Assembly (NCBI RefSeq): GCF_000478925.1
Contig: NZ_AP013072.1
Coordinates: forward strand, 1,714,501-1,778,500
Reading direction: 5' to 3'
DNA: 64,000 bases
Origin: Streptococcus anginosus subsp. whileyi MAS624
GTDB taxonomy: Bacteria > Bacillota > Bacilli > Lactobacillales > Streptococcaceae
Below are positions 46,502 through 56,287 of the stretch, piece by piece; position 1 is the stretch's first letter, and each line of letters starts with the position of its first letter. A program made the position numbers and the translations under genes. The notes beneath the pieces were generated by a model. The model ran no database searches and was not told the DNA's origin. It was given only the letters and a program-made list of their open reading frames with translations.

Positions 46502-46819
46502 ATGGCTTTTACAAATACACGTGGACGTTATGCCAGCTTTGGCGTTGTAACCAGTTTACCAGATGATATCGTTGACAGCTTTTGGTATATTATTGACAAT
46601 TTTCTAAAAGGTGTGTTTGAATTAGATGAACTTCTTCGATTTGAACTCATCAACAACAAAGGAAAAACGACTTTTCAATTTTCACAAGAGAGCCTAGCGA
46701 CTGTTGTCACTTTTGATTTTAATGACTCTTTCGATCCGTTTTTTCCACGAGAAATCTTTGTGACTGACAATAATGGTAAAGAAACTATTATGCTGCCAGA
46801 TGAGTATACCTTGATGTAA
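46502..46819 (+). CDS. DUF960 family protein
   Basis: 105 residues from the ATG at 46502 (MAFTNTRGRYASFGVVTSLP), with AAAGGAAG upstream; a longer frame from 46346 overlaps ntdP and is not credible. Mixed alpha/beta pattern including IVDSFWYIIDNFLKGVFELD and a terminal segment DPFFPREIFVTDNNGKET. It belongs to DUF960, common in Firmicutes, function unknown. Single-gene transcript between ntdP and a terminator. Confidence 0.85.
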   Translation: MAFTNTRGRYASFGVVTSLPDDIVDSFWYIIDNFLKGVFELDELLRFELINNKGKTTFQFSQESLATVVTFDFNDSFDPFFPREIFVTDNNGKETIMLPDEYTLM

Positions 46820-46877
46820 TAGTATATTAAGTAGAGCATATGTGATGATACAACCACTCCTTAATGTACGAAAACAC

Positions 46878-46915
46878 ATAAAAGCCCTCATAGAACCATT
46901 CTATTGAGGGCTTTA
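46878..46915. terminator. bidirectional terminator
   Basis: AAAGCCCTCATAGAA and TTCTATTGAGGGCTTT form a strong hairpin between the converging DUF960 and S1-domain genes. Confidence 0.88.
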
Positions 46916-46944
46916 TATTGAGTATTTAAAGTCTGCTTTGATGC

Positions 46945-47319
46945 TTATTCAGCAGTTTCCTCTTTTGATTGATTCAGAAAATCCATTGCTTCCTTGGTCC
47001 AAGTCGGCAAATTTTTAGCGAGCGGTGCAAAACCAATCTTGTAACGGTCATTTGAAAAGCGATGGCGTTTAGGCAAATGATGCTTCTCTTCTTCCAGAGT
47101 TCTCATTGACAAACTAGCCTTACCCGAAAATTCATCATAGTCCATCACTTGCACCAAGACCTGATCGTCAACATGCAGAATTTCGTGGATATTTTCGATA
47201 TAGCCTGTCCGAATTTCTGAGATATGAATCAATCCCATGTCACCCGTTTCTAGTTCCACAAAAGCACCATAAGGCTGAATACCGGTAATTCGGCCTTTTA
47301 GTTTTTCACCAATTTTCAT
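46945..47319 (-). CDS. cvfD: S1-domain RNA-binding protein (CvfD/GSP13-like)
   Basis: 124 residues from the ATG at 47319 (MKIGEKLKGRITGIQPYGAF), with GAGGATT before it. A single S1 RNA-binding domain (about 1-75) includes VELETGDMGLIHISEI and FSGKASLSMRTLEEEKHH; the rest is a basic, helical tail. Homologues are CvfD of pneumococcus (a translation regulator) and general stress protein 13 of Bacillus. It follows the HAD-cyclophilin gene, whose stop it abuts by one base. Confidence 0.88.
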   Translation of the reverse strand: MKIGEKLKGRITGIQPYGAFVELETGDMGLIHISEIRTGYIENIHEILHVDDQVLVQVMDYDEFSGKASLSMRTLEEEKHHLPKRHRFSNDRYKIGFAPLAKNLPTWTKEAMDFLNQSKEETAE

Positions 47320-47320
47320 T

Positions 47321-48721
47321 TTAATCCTCAATCTCAATGGTTTCAATCACGACATCCTCAAGCGGTTTATCCATTGCACCAGTTTCAACTGCCGCAATCT
47401 TATCTAACACTTGATAAGAAGCTTCATCTAGCAATTGACCAAATACAGTATGCCTGCGATCCAAATGCGGCGTTCCACCTTTACTTGCATAGACTTCAGC
47501 AATCGGTGCTGGCCAACCACCTCGTTCCAATTCCTTTTGTGCATAAGGGATCTTGCTATTTTGCACGATGAAAAATTGACTGCCATTTGTATTTGGACCA
47601 GCATTAGCCATCGAAAGTGCACCACGGATATTGTACAATTCTGGAGAAAATTCATCTTCAAACTTTTCTCCATAAATAGATTCGCCACCCATGCCCGTAC
47701 CAGTTGGATCTCCACCTTGAATCATGAAATCCTTGATAATGCGGTGGAAAATCACGCCATCATAGTAGCCATCCTTTGATAAAGCGATAAAATTAGCCAC
47801 TGTCTTCGGCGCTTGCTCTGGAAATAGTTGAATTTTCAAATCACCGTGGTTGGTTTTAATAGTCGCTTTCGGACCTTCTGTTTTTTCAATCGTCACTTGC
47901 GGAAAATGCAATTCTTTTTCTACCATTCCTAACTCCTCTAAGGCATAAAAAATGCCGTCTTCTTCTACTGTTTTTGTCACAAAGTCAGCCTTTGCTTTGA
48001 TCTTTTCATGGGAAATGCCCATAGCAACGCTGATACCTGCATAATCAAACAATTCTAAATCATTGAGTTCATCGCCAAAAGCCATGACATTCTCCGGTTT
48101 CAATCCTAGATACTCAACAACTTTTGCAACCCCAGATGCTTTTGAACCATTTGTCAGAACCACGTCTGATGAATGTGGATGCCAGCGAACCAAGCGCAGA
48201 TGTTCTCCCAAGTCTTTTGGTAATTGCAAACTATCTCCGATATCTTCAAATGTCCACATTTGATAAACGTTGTGATCTTGATAAAAATCCGGCTGAATAG
48301 GTAAATTAGGATAAACAATATCAATGGCTTCATCAATAAGCGGTGTTCGCGTCGAAAGCGCTGCCTCATGACTACCAACGAGGCCAAAGTCAATCCCAAC
48401 TTCCTTCGTCCAAGCGATATAAGTTTCTACTAAATTTCGATCAATCGGGGTTTGCGCAATAACCTTTCCTGCTTTATCTTCAATATAGGAACCATTTAAA
48501 GTGACAAAAAAATCCGGCTGCAATGCTTTCAGCTCTGGAACTACACCAAAAATCCCTCTCCCTGAAGCAATTCCTGTCAAAATTCCTTTTTCTTTTAGCT
48601 GTTTAAACACCGTTTTGATAGAGTCCGGAATATAGCCAGTCTCTTTCACTCGCAACGTATCATCAATATCGAAAAAGACGATTTTGATTTTCTTGGATTT
48701 ATATTTTAATTTTGCGTCCAT
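47321..48721 (-). CDS. Cof-type HAD phosphatase fused to cyclophilin PPIase
   Basis: 466 residues, two enzymes in one chain. HAD domain 12-262: nucleophile motif [11 protein letters not shown] (15-25), LTGIASGR, cap domain, and [19 protein letters not shown] near 220. Cyclophilin domain about 285-465: [60 protein letters not shown] and the loop [15 protein letters not shown]; Arg and Phe catalytic residues are present. No signal peptide, so cytoplasmic. The fusion is known in streptococci; it lies downstream of liaR, where other streptococci have ppiB. Confidence 0.95.
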   Translation of the reverse strand: MDAKLKYKSKKIKIVFFDIDDTLRVKETGYIPDSIKTVFKQLKEKGILTGIASGRGIFGVVPELKALQPDFFVTLNGSYIEDKAGKVIAQTPIDRNLVETYIAWTKEVGIDFGLVGSHEAALSTRTPLIDEAIDIVYPNLPIQPDFYQDHNVYQMWTFEDIGDSLQLPKDLGEHLRLVRWHPHSSDVVLTNGSKASGVAKVVEYLGLKPENVMAFGDELNDLELFDYAGISVAMGISHEKIKAKADFVTKTVEEDGIFYALEELGMVEKELHFPQVTIEKTEGPKATIKTNHGDLKIQLFPEQAPKTVANFIALSKDGYYDGVIFHRIIKDFMIQGGDPTGTGMGGESIYGEKFEDEFSPELYNIRGALSMANAGPNTNGSQFFIVQNSKIPYAQKELERGGWPAPIAEVYASKGGTPHLDRRHTVFGQLLDEASYQVLDKIAAVETGAMDKPLEDVVIETIEIED

Positions 48722-48760
48722 AATCTCCCTATAGGAATTATTCTGCTTTCTATTATACCA

Positions 48761-49393
48761 CTAAATGTCATCTTGTGGGACAAGGTGATGTTGGAAAGCA
48801 TAAACAACAGCTTGTGTACGATCGCTCACTTCTAGCTTTGATAAGATATTGGACACATGTGTTTTCACTGTCTTTAAAGAAATAAATAATTCATCTGCTA
48901 TGCGTTGATTTTCATAACCTTTTGCCAGTAGTCCTAAAATATCTCGCTCACGCGCAGTCAAATCTTCGTGCAATTCAATATGATTTCGATGATATTCCAC
49001 TTTTTGGCTGACCTCTGTTTCAATGGCAAGTTCACCCTTAGCTACTTTTCGGACAGCTCGTAAAATATCATCAGCACTAGATGTTTTCAGCATATATCCT
49101 TTAGCACCTGCGTCTAAAACCGGATAAATTTTTTCATTATCCAAATAAGAAGTCAAAATGAGAATTTTAGCTTCAGGCCATTCTTTTAAAATAGCAAGTG
49201 TCGCTTTAATCCCACTCATTTCAGGCATAACAATGTCCATCATAATCACATCTGGGCGCAACTCCAAAGCTTTTTCAACTCCTTCGCGACCATTTGAAGC
49301 TTCTGCCACTACATCCACATCGTCTTGTAAATCCAAATAACCTTTCAAGCCAAGTCGTACCATTTCATGGTCATCTACTAATAAAATATGCAT
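48761..49393 (-). CDS. liaR: response regulator LiaR
   Basis: 210 residues. Receiver domain 1-118 with phosphoacceptor Asp in RPDVIMMDIVMPEMSG (about residue 54) and the Lys switch in GAKGYMLKTSSADD; LuxR-type HTH at about 142-205 (LTARERDILGLLAKGYENQR). NarL/FixJ family regulator of envelope stress from lipid-II-binding antibiotics. It follows liaS with a one-base gap and is the last gene of liaFSR. Confidence 0.96.
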   Translation of the reverse strand: MHILLVDDHEMVRLGLKGYLDLQDDVDVVAEASNGREGVEKALELRPDVIMMDIVMPEMSGIKATLAILKEWPEAKILILTSYLDNEKIYPVLDAGAKGYMLKTSSADDILRAVRKVAKGELAIETEVSQKVEYHRNHIELHEDLTARERDILGLLAKGYENQRIADELFISLKTVKTHVSNILSKLEVSDRTQAVVYAFQHHLVPQDDI

Positions 49394-49394
49394 C

Positions 49395-50390
49395 CTAAAC
49401 TCCTTTCAATAAAGGTACACGAATGTCAATCGCTACTCCTTGTTTAGGAGCCGTTAAAATCTGAATCGTTCCTGCAATATCGTTTACTCTTTCTTCTATA
49501 TTTTTCAAACCATAACTCAATTCATCAGACGAAGTGTGCTCAAAGCCAATCCCATCATCTATCATCTTTAACTGCAATTCGTACGGTGTTTGATATAGAT
49601 AAACATCTAAATGATTTGCATTGGCATGGCGAAGCGTATTACTGATAATTTCCTGAGCAATTCTAAAAATATGCTCCTCAATCTGTTTCGGTAATTTTTG
49701 CACATCATGGTGAAAACTTACCTCAATATCGCTTTTATCTGATAGCTCTTTCAAAATGAGGTTCAGCCCTTCAACCAAGCTTTTCCCTTCCAACTCTGTC
49801 GGTCTCAAATGTAGAAGCAAGATACGCAAATCCCTCTGAGCCGTATTTAAAATTCCTGATACGCCTGTCAATTGCTTCGATAAGGTGTCCGTATCTAAGT
49901 TCTCCACTTGACCTGTCACACCTGACAAAATCATATTAGCAGCAAAAAGTTCTTGACTGACCGTATCATGTAAGTCACGCGCAATTCGCTTGCGCTCTTT
50001 CTCAATAATCGTCTCCTCATTTTGCAGGGCGCGGTTCTCTGACTTTTGCAGATTTTCTGTCAAATGAGTTAATTTCTCTGAAACCAGCCGAAAAGAGGAA
50101 TCAATTTCAGGCTGACGAATCTCTTGCAATTCTCGACCTTCTAAAACATTTTTTAGGTTTGTTTGAATGGTAGACAAAGTGACCATTTGAATCACTTTAA
50201 CACCTAAAATCATCAGCATCGTCAGAGATAAAGTCAGCACAATTACAAAGAAACTAAATTTTTCTAGCCGCTCTACATTACTAAAAATCAGTTGCCAATC
50301 AAAATTAAATAGGCTAAAAATATAATGAATAATGATTCCTAAAATGAGTAGGGAATAAAAGCTAATCAAGAGATAGTAGACTTTTTTCAT
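49395..50390 (-). CDS. liaS: sensor histidine kinase LiaS
   Basis: 331 residues. Two membrane spans (about 4-26 and 45-68) with a very short extracellular loop, the hallmark of intramembrane-sensing kinases. A HAMP-like linker (70-115) leads to HisKA_3 with the phosphorylated His in RKRIARDLHDTVSQELFAAN (about 141). The HATPase domain has RIAQEIISNTLRHANANHLD and DDGIGFE. It overlaps liaF by 4 bases. Detects envelope damage, with LiaF as inhibitor. Confidence 0.95.
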   Translation of the reverse strand: MKKVYYLLISFYSLLILGIIIHYIFSLFNFDWQLIFSNVERLEKFSFFVIVLTLSLTMLMILGVKVIQMVTLSTIQTNLKNVLEGRELQEIRQPEIDSSFRLVSEKLTHLTENLQKSENRALQNEETIIEKERKRIARDLHDTVSQELFAANMILSGVTGQVENLDTDTLSKQLTGVSGILNTAQRDLRILLLHLRPTELEGKSLVEGLNLILKELSDKSDIEVSFHHDVQKLPKQIEEHIFRIAQEIISNTLRHANANHLDVYLYQTPYELQLKMIDDGIGFEHTSSDELSYGLKNIEERVNDIAGTIQILTAPKQGVAIDIRVPLLKGV

Positions 50391-51085
50391 TTGCGAACCA
50401 CCTCAACATTTCCTAAAAACGTTGACAGGACAATTTTGACGCTTTTATGTGCTCGCTTGAAGTCTGGTGTCGTTAGGCTGATACTTTCATTTCGCAACTC
50501 ATAGGCAGGTTGACCTAAGAATTGTAATTCCCCATATAGATTATTCACTTTGAGACTAACTGCTACATCAACTGGCACAATGATTTTTGTGTTACCGAAA
50601 AATTTACGCAAAATAATCACATTGTCATGGTTTGTGATAATGACCTGTTCCAAGTGAATCGTATCTTTTCCCACCAACCGAAATAGATTAATGTCATCAA
50701 ATCGGCAGGTATCTAATGGGCCAAAATGATGAAGATTTCCTAGCCATTTATTTTTTTCTCGTTTTGGATTCACTGTATCATCAAAAATGAGATTTGTTAC
50801 TCCATTTTCCTTATAAATATAGGGGTAAGCCACAATCATGCCATAAATAACCGCGAAAAGCAAAGCAGCAATAACATAGGGATTGAGCATAATAACGAAA
50901 AAAAGTAATATAGTAGATGTCACTAGGAGGAAGTTTCCTCTTTGTTTTCCAAAATAATAATAAAGCAACAACAAGAAAAGCACCAAAAAAAGAATAACAC
51001 GTGAAAAATGACCAGATAAAATCGTCACTAATGCAAATGTTAGTAGAATAGATTCAACAAAAATAAAAAATTGGAGCTTTTTCAT
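50387..51085 (-). CDS. liaF: LiaF, inhibitor of the LiaRS system
   Basis: 232 residues. The N-terminal half has about four membrane spans (1-95), and the C-terminal cell-wall-active antibiotic response domain (about 115-230) contains DLNLF-like FDDINLFRLVGKDTIHLEQV and GELQFLGQPAYELRNESISL. It keeps LiaS off in the absence of stress. First gene of liaFSR; TGATACAAT (51109-51117) is a likely extended -10. It is separated from stkP by the terminator at 51287-51348. Confidence 0.93.
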   Translation of the reverse strand: MKKLQFFIFVESILLTFALVTILSGHFSRVILFLVLFLLLLYYYFGKQRGNFLLVTSTILLFFVIMLNPYVIAALLFAVIYGMIVAYPYIYKENGVTNLIFDDTVNPKREKNKWLGNLHHFGPLDTCRFDDINLFRLVGKDTIHLEQVIITNHDNVIILRKFFGNTKIIVPVDVAVSLKVNNLYGELQFLGQPAYELRNESISLTTPDFKRAHKSVKIVLSTFLGNVEVVRK

Positions 51086-51108
51086 AGTCTCGATACCTTT
51101 CTAATCCT

Positions 51109-51117
51109 ATTGTATCA
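51109..51117 (-). promoter_or_regulatory. extended -10 promoter of liaFSR
   Basis: The minus strand reads TGATACAAT, one mismatch from the extended -10, 23 bases before the liaF start. I could not identify a LiaR box with confidence. Confidence 0.5.
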
Positions 51118-51286
51118 AAAACTTTCAAAAATTCCTCTGGCTAAGGTATGAAAAGAAGGGAGTGAACTGGAAGAAAATATTTTCAAGTTCTAGTTTGTAG
51201 TCCTAGAAGCTAACATTTTTATTTACAATATACTGGATAAACTTGATTGAGCAAAAACAATGCTTATCAATGATGTAAAACGAGTG

Positions 51287-51348
51287 CAAAAAAAGAGTGA
51301 GGGAAAATCGGTTTAACAAAACTACGATTTTATCCTCTCTCTTTTTTA
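51287..51348 (-). terminator. long terminator after stkP
   Basis: Minus strand: AAAAGAGAGAGGATAAAATC, 16-base loop region, then GATTTTCCCTCACTCTTTT with a T-run. The stem of about 20 bp with mismatches ends the gmk-to-stkP operon. Bases 51118-51286 between it and liaF contain no gene that I can see. Confidence 0.88.
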
Positions 51349-53220
51349 ATTACTTGCACTAGCACTTGTGTCTGGTGTTTTTGAGCTGCTTCCATCATTA
51401 CCACTAGTTGACGAACTGCTAGAGGATGGGCTAGTTTTATCTGAGCTGCTATCAGATTGTGAACTACTTTCAGATGTTGAAGAATCTTCGTTTTTTGGCT
51501 CATATACATATAAGACAATGCGATCACTCTTCAAATTCAAAGACTGACCAGCTTCTGGGGTTTGTCTGATAATCGTATTTGCCTGTGTACCCGCTGGAGC
51601 TGTTGTAACCGTACGTTTTTCAATATTCGCACCTTGAATACCAATCACTTCCGTCAAATTATTATAAGCAAATTCATAGGTTGAGCCGATATAGCTTGGC
51701 ATCGTGACACTTGAAACGGACTTCGCTACTTTTAACGTAATACGTGTCTTTGAAGTCAAATCATAAGTGCTGCCTGCTGCTGGTGTTTGAGCAACAACTG
51801 TTCCTGCCGCATACTCACTACTTTCAACTTCTTCTGTTTTAATTAAGCCTTTTGAAACCTTGTATTTTTGTACCAGATTGTTGATGGCATCTGCTCTTTT
51901 CTGACCTTTATAATCTTCCATAATAAAAGTTTTAGTCCCTTTTGAGACAATCAGATCCACCGTACTGCCCTCACGCCGTTGCGTTCCCGCTTCTGGATTG
52001 GTGCGAATAACTGAATCTTTTTTAACAGAATCACTGTATTCGTCTTTTTCCTTGCCAACTTTCAAACCTGCAGCTTCAATCGCGGACCGTGCTTGCGCAA
52101 CGGTTTTTCCAGTAACATCTGGTATTTTTACATTTGACGGACTCAAATAGACTAAAGCCACCAGAGCTACGATGACTAAAACCACCGCTGATAACAAAAC
52201 TTTATAGCGCGTTCTTAAACGGCGCTTCTTTTTTGCTTTTGGCTTAGGCGTAGGCTTACTACTGACTGCTTCTTTTGTAGGAGTAGGTGTTGACTTCGTC
52301 ACAGAAGTCAAGGTATTTTGTGATACTTTCGGCAGTGTCTTTGTGTCTGCTTTAGCAGTGTCATCAAAAACTAGTTTTTTCTCATTTCGACGGTCAGCAG
52401 ATAAGCAGCTTGATAAATCCACATACATTTCTGCAACTGACTGATAACGATCCGTCAATTTTTTGGCCGTTGCCTTGATGACTACATTTTCCAATGCCTG
52501 TGGAACATTTGGATTTTCAGCAATAATAGACGGTAGGGGCTTTTGGAAATGTTGTAGGGCAATCGTAACAGCACTATCTCCATCATAAGGGATGTGTCCC
52601 GTTAGCATTTCATAGAAAATAATCCCCATAGCATAAATATCACTTTGAACCGTTGCTTTTGAGCCACGCGCCTGTTCTGGTGACAAATAATGTACAGACC
52701 CCAACATAGAGTTGGTTTGCGTTAAACTCGTTTCTGCAAAAGCTACTGCAATCCCAAAGTCTGTTACTTTTGCATCGCCATCTGGAGTTAAAAGGACATT
52801 TTGAGGTTTTAAATCACGGTGAACAATCCCATGCGTATGCGCCAAACGCATCGCCAAAAGGATTTGTCCCATGATTCGCACCGCTTCTTCATTGGACAAA
52901 GGAGCATGCTCTTTGATATAGCGTTTCAAGTCAAGTCCAGCCACATACTCCATTGCTAGATATTGCTGGCCTTCTTCTTCTCCAATGTCGGTAATCCGGA
53001 CAATATGAGGATGATCCAAATCTGCCATGGCTCGCGCCTCTCTTTGAAAACGCGCTACAGCAATCGGATCCGTCTGGTAATTGGTTCTTAGAACCTTAAC
53101 TGCGACTTCTTCCCCGTCTAAAATCAAGTCTTTCGCCAAGTAGACATCTGCCATGCCTCCTCGGCCAATTTGTTTGATGATTTTATATCGTCCGGCAAAT
53201 ATCTTGCCGACTTGAATCAT
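51346..53220 (-). CDS. stkP: PASTA-domain serine/threonine kinase StkP/PknB
   Basis: 624 residues. Cytoplasmic Hanks-type kinase 12-270: [34 protein letters not shown] (about 134), DFGIAVAF and [21 protein letters not shown] basic linker, a membrane span at about 341-361 ([18 protein letters not shown]) and three extracellular PASTA modules (about 366-434, 435-505 and 506-580) follow. A final 44-residue tail is almost only Ser, Thr, Asp, Lys and Gly. Pneumococcal StkP has four PASTA modules; here the fourth position is the Ser-rich tail. It phosphorylates DivIVA and other division proteins in relatives. It overlaps phpP by 4 bases. Confidence 0.96.
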   Translation of the reverse strand: MIQVGKIFAGRYKIIKQIGRGGMADVYLAKDLILDGEEVAVKVLRTNYQTDPIAVARFQREARAMADLDHPHIVRITDIGEEEGQQYLAMEYVAGLDLKRYIKEHAPLSNEEAVRIMGQILLAMRLAHTHGIVHRDLKPQNVLLTPDGDAKVTDFGIAVAFAETSLTQTNSMLGSVHYLSPEQARGSKATVQSDIYAMGIIFYEMLTGHIPYDGDSAVTIALQHFQKPLPSIIAENPNVPQALENVVIKATAKKLTDRYQSVAEMYVDLSSCLSADRRNEKKLVFDDTAKADTKTLPKVSQNTLTSVTKSTPTPTKEAVSSKPTPKPKAKKKRRLRTRYKVLLSAVVLVIVALVALVYLSPSNVKIPDVTGKTVAQARSAIEAAGLKVGKEKDEYSDSVKKDSVIRTNPEAGTQRREGSTVDLIVSKGTKTFIMEDYKGQKRADAINNLVQKYKVSKGLIKTEEVESSEYAAGTVVAQTPAAGSTYDLTSKTRITLKVAKSVSSVTMPSYIGSTYEFAYNNLTEVIGIQGANIEKRTVTTAPAGTQANTIIRQTPEAGQSLNLKSDRIVLYVYEPKNEDSSTSESSSQSDSSSDKTSPSSSSSSTSGNDGSSSKTPDTSASASN

Positions 53221-53957
53221 TCTGCATCCTCCTTATGATAATGAACCAGGGCAACTGTAATATTGTCCAGACCGCCTGCATTATTTGCAAAGCGAATCAA
53301 GGTTTCTGCTTTCTCTGAAAGAGCAATATCACTTGTCATAATATCATAAATTTCACTTTCTGAAATCATATTGGACAAACCATCACTATTCAAAATAATG
53401 TAATCATCATCTTCTAAGCTAATCATGCCAACATCAGGCTGCACTTCGCCTCTTTGACCGATTGATTGCGTGATGATGTTGCGTTGTGGGTGACGTTCTG
53501 CTTCCTCAGGCGTAATTTGTCCTGCTTTGAGTAATTCATTCACCAAAGAATGATCGCTCGTCAACTGTCTGTAGCTGTCCCCACGCACCAAACCAATACG
53601 AGAATCCCCTACATGAGCATAAATTGCTTGATTGCCAATAATTACTAAGGCTTCAAGCGTCGTTCCCATGCCTTTATATTCTTCATCTTGACCAAATTGA
53701 TGAACTTTTTGATTTTCTGTTTCGAGATGTTCTGCGAACCACTCACGGACACCGTTAATAGAATCAATTTGAGTATCCACCCAAGCGGCACCGAGGTCTG
53801 TTACTGCCATTTCACTAGCAATATTACCGGCACGGTGACCTCCCATACCATCTGCTAAAAGAACCATTGTCATACCGGCACGATTAACAAATTGATTGGC
53901 ATAATCTTGATTATTTGTACGCTTCTGACCAACATCTGTTAATAATGAAATTTCCAT
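53217..53957 (-). CDS. phpP: PP2C-type protein phosphatase PhpP
   Basis: 246 residues. Mn-dependent PPM phosphatase: metal-binding motifs [11 protein letters not shown] (13-23), [16 protein letters not shown] (about 34-49), [15 protein letters not shown] (about 112), [14 protein letters not shown] (about 192) and [11 protein letters not shown] (about 228). It reverses StkP phosphorylation. The stop overlaps the stkP start, so kinase and phosphatase are made in a fixed ratio. It follows rsmB by 18 bases. Confidence 0.97.
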   Translation of the reverse strand: MEISLLTDVGQKRTNNQDYANQFVNRAGMTMVLLADGMGGHRAGNIASEMAVTDLGAAWVDTQIDSINGVREWFAEHLETENQKVHQFGQDEEYKGMGTTLEALVIIGNQAIYAHVGDSRIGLVRGDSYRQLTSDHSLVNELLKAGQITPEEAERHPQRNIITQSIGQRGEVQPDVGMISLEDDDYIILNSDGLSNMISESEIYDIMTSDIALSEKAETLIRFANNAGGLDNITVALVHYHKEDAE

Positions 53958-53975
53958 ACTGTCAGTTTCCTCCTA

Positions 53976-55298
53976 TTAGGATATTCGTTTGAATTGACTG
54001 ATGAAAAATCCGTCACTTCCATACAATTCTGGCGTAATTAAAATACAGCCATCTTTTAGAATATCCTGTCTATTATGTTCTAGTTTTACCTGTTCAAAAT
54101 TTGGATGAGCTGCCAAAAACTGCTCAACAACTTGAAAATTTTCTTGCGAAACAATCGTACAGGTACTGTAAGTTATTATACCACCTTTTCGCAAGCTTTG
54201 ACAAACACTATCCAGTATCTCAAGCTGAATTTTTTGCAACGAGGCAAAATCTGCATTTTCTTTATTGTATTTAATATCTGGTTTCCGTCGGATTAGACCA
54301 ATTCCTGAACACGGCGCATCTACTAAAATTTTATCAAAGGCGTCTGCCCCAAAAGTTTCAAAAACCTTTCTCGCATCTAGCTTTTTCGTAATCACTTTAT
54401 CTGCCACACCTAAGCGCTGTGCATTTTCTTTTATCAGAGCCAACTTATGCTCATAGAGATCTAATGCCGTAACCTGCCCTGTCGTTAAGTAAGAAGCAAT
54501 GTGCATGGTTTTACCACCGGGTGCACTGCATGCGTCTAACACTTTTTCATCGCCACGCAATTCAAGAGTTGGCGCGACCAATTGGCTAGACTCGTCTTGA
54601 ATAGTAATAGCACCTTCCTCAAACAAGGCATGCCCTGCAAAATGACCGTGGCTTTTCACCAACGCACTCGGAGCTAATAGCGAATCTTCTGCTTGCAACA
54701 CTTGTTTTAATTCTTCTTTACGACTTAAATCCACCACTCGAATACTGGCTTTGTTCCGAAGAAATAAACTCTCAAAAATGGCTAGAGCTCGTTTTTCACC
54801 GTACTCTTCAATCAGCACTTTAACCAGCCAAACTGGCAAAGAATATTGAATAGAATAGCGTTTGTTTTTACGTTTAATACTGCCTATATCTGCTACACCG
54901 TCCCGTAATAATCCTCGCAGTACTGCATTGATGAACTTTTCGCTTCCCTTTTTTCGTGCCTTTGCCAGCTCTACCGCTTCATTGACGACCGCATGCGCTG
55001 GAATTTTATCAAGATATTGTATCTGATACAAGCTCATCAACAAAAGAATATAAAGCCAGGAATCCAACTTATCTCGATCTTCAATAACATGAGACAAATA
55101 CCATTCTAAAGTGATTTTACGTGCAACGGTACCATATACGATTTCTGTTACAAGTCCTTTGTCTGCAGAACTTAAAGGCACTCCTAGCAAAGCCTGATTG
55201 AGAGCGACATTAGAATAAGCTCCTTCTGAAAAAACTGCTTCTAAAACTGCAAGAGCCGTTTGCCGCGCTGTTTTTATTTTATTGACCAAAGAAATCAC
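53976..55298 (-). CDS. rsmB: 16S rRNA cytosine-C5 methyltransferase RsmB
   Basis: 440 residues. N-terminal NusB-like RNA-binding domain (8-130), C-terminal SAM methyltransferase with [19 protein letters not shown] (about 248-266), catalytic cysteines in [20 protein letters not shown] and [12 protein letters not shown]. Methylates C967 of 16S rRNA. The start is not certain: GTG at 55298, or TTG at 55289, which has AGGTGA at better spacing. Its 5' end overlaps the fmt stop by 20 bases or fewer. Confidence 0.95.
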   Translation of the reverse strand: MISLVNKIKTARQTALAVLEAVFSEGAYSNVALNQALLGVPLSSADKGLVTEIVYGTVARKITLEWYLSHVIEDRDKLDSWLYILLLMSLYQIQYLDKIPAHAVVNEAVELAKARKKGSEKFINAVLRGLLRDGVADIGSIKRKNKRYSIQYSLPVWLVKVLIEEYGEKRALAIFESLFLRNKASIRVVDLSRKEELKQVLQAEDSLLAPSALVKSHGHFAGHALFEEGAITIQDESSQLVAPTLELRGDEKVLDACSAPGGKTMHIASYLTTGQVTALDLYEHKLALIKENAQRLGVADKVITKKLDARKVFETFGADAFDKILVDAPCSGIGLIRRKPDIKYNKENADFASLQKIQLEILDSVCQSLRKGGIITYSTCTIVSQENFQVVEQFLAAHPNFEQVKLEHNRQDILKDGCILITPELYGSDGFFISQFKRIS

Positions 55299-56214
55299 CT
55301 ACTGATAATTGCCGTCCCAGACCATTCAGAAAATCAATGATAGTCATTTTGGACTTTCCAGCTGGCTGTACTGTTTGAAGAGAAAGTGCACCTTCACCAG
55401 TTGCCACAATCAATTCTTTTTTTCCGATAACAAGGATTTCTCCAGCTTGTCCTAAGCCCTCTACTGGAGTAGCTTCGTAAATTTTAAAACGTTCTCCATT
55501 TAAAAGCGTATGTGCCACTGGCCAAGGATTCATTCCTCGAATTTGGTTAAAAATTTGGTGATTTGTCTTAGTCCAGTCAATTCTCTCCTCTTCTGGTAAA
55601 ATATTTGGTGAAAAGGTAACTTGATTTTTGTCTTGCGGAACTGGTTTTAAATCCCCAGCTATATAACTAGGCAAGCTCTCAAGCAGTAAATCACGCCCTA
55701 CAAGTGCTAGCTTGTCAAACATCGTCCCAACATTGTCTGTTTCCTCAATAGGAATCGCTCGACGCGCAATCATATCACCCGCATCCATCTCTTTGACCAT
55801 TTCCATGATGGTCACACCAGCTTCTTTGTCACCATTGATAATGGCGTAGTGAATGGGTGCCCCTCCACGATATTTAGGTAACAACGACGCATGCACATTG
55901 ACGGCAAAATTGACCGAATCTAGCAATTTGCTTGGTAAAAATTGACCGAAAGCTGCTGTGACGATACCATCAGCGTTTAAATTCATCAAACTATCTAATT
56001 CAGCACTTTTAGACAATTTCTCTGGCTGATAGATTGGTAAGCCATAGTCTAAAGCCAGTTCTTTAACAGGCGTCATGCGGATTTCTTTTTTACGTCCTAC
56101 TGCGCGATCTGGCTGTGTAACTACTGCCAAAATCTCGTACTGTTTGCTTTCCAGCAATCCTTTAAGCACCGTTGCAGAAAAATCTGGCGTTCCCATAAAA
56201 ATAATGTTTGTCAT
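55279..56214 (-). CDS. fmt: methionyl-tRNA formyltransferase
   Basis: 311 residues. Formylates initiator Met-tRNA using 10-formyl-tetrahydrofolate. N-terminal domain with [17 protein letters not shown] (7-23), catalytic Asn/His/Asp in [20 protein letters not shown] (about 108) and [11 protein letters not shown] (about 140); C-terminal OB-like tRNA-binding domain from about 207. The ATG at 56214 has GAGGAAACC. It lies between priA and rsmB in a fixed streptococcal order. Confidence 0.97.
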   Translation of the reverse strand: MTNIIFMGTPDFSATVLKGLLESKQYEILAVVTQPDRAVGRKKEIRMTPVKELALDYGLPIYQPEKLSKSAELDSLMNLNADGIVTAAFGQFLPSKLLDSVNFAVNVHASLLPKYRGGAPIHYAIINGDKEAGVTIMEMVKEMDAGDMIARRAIPIEETDNVGTMFDKLALVGRDLLLESLPSYIAGDLKPVPQDKNQVTFSPNILPEEERIDWTKTNHQIFNQIRGMNPWPVAHTLLNGERFKIYEATPVEGLGQAGEILVIGKKELIVATGEGALSLQTVQPAGKSKMTIIDFLNGLGRQLSVGDFFGQ

Positions 56215-56287
56215 GGTTTCCTCATATTCTTTTTTACTATTATATCAGAAGAAGTCGTGTATTTCTTTAAAAAAGGCTAAAATAAGG

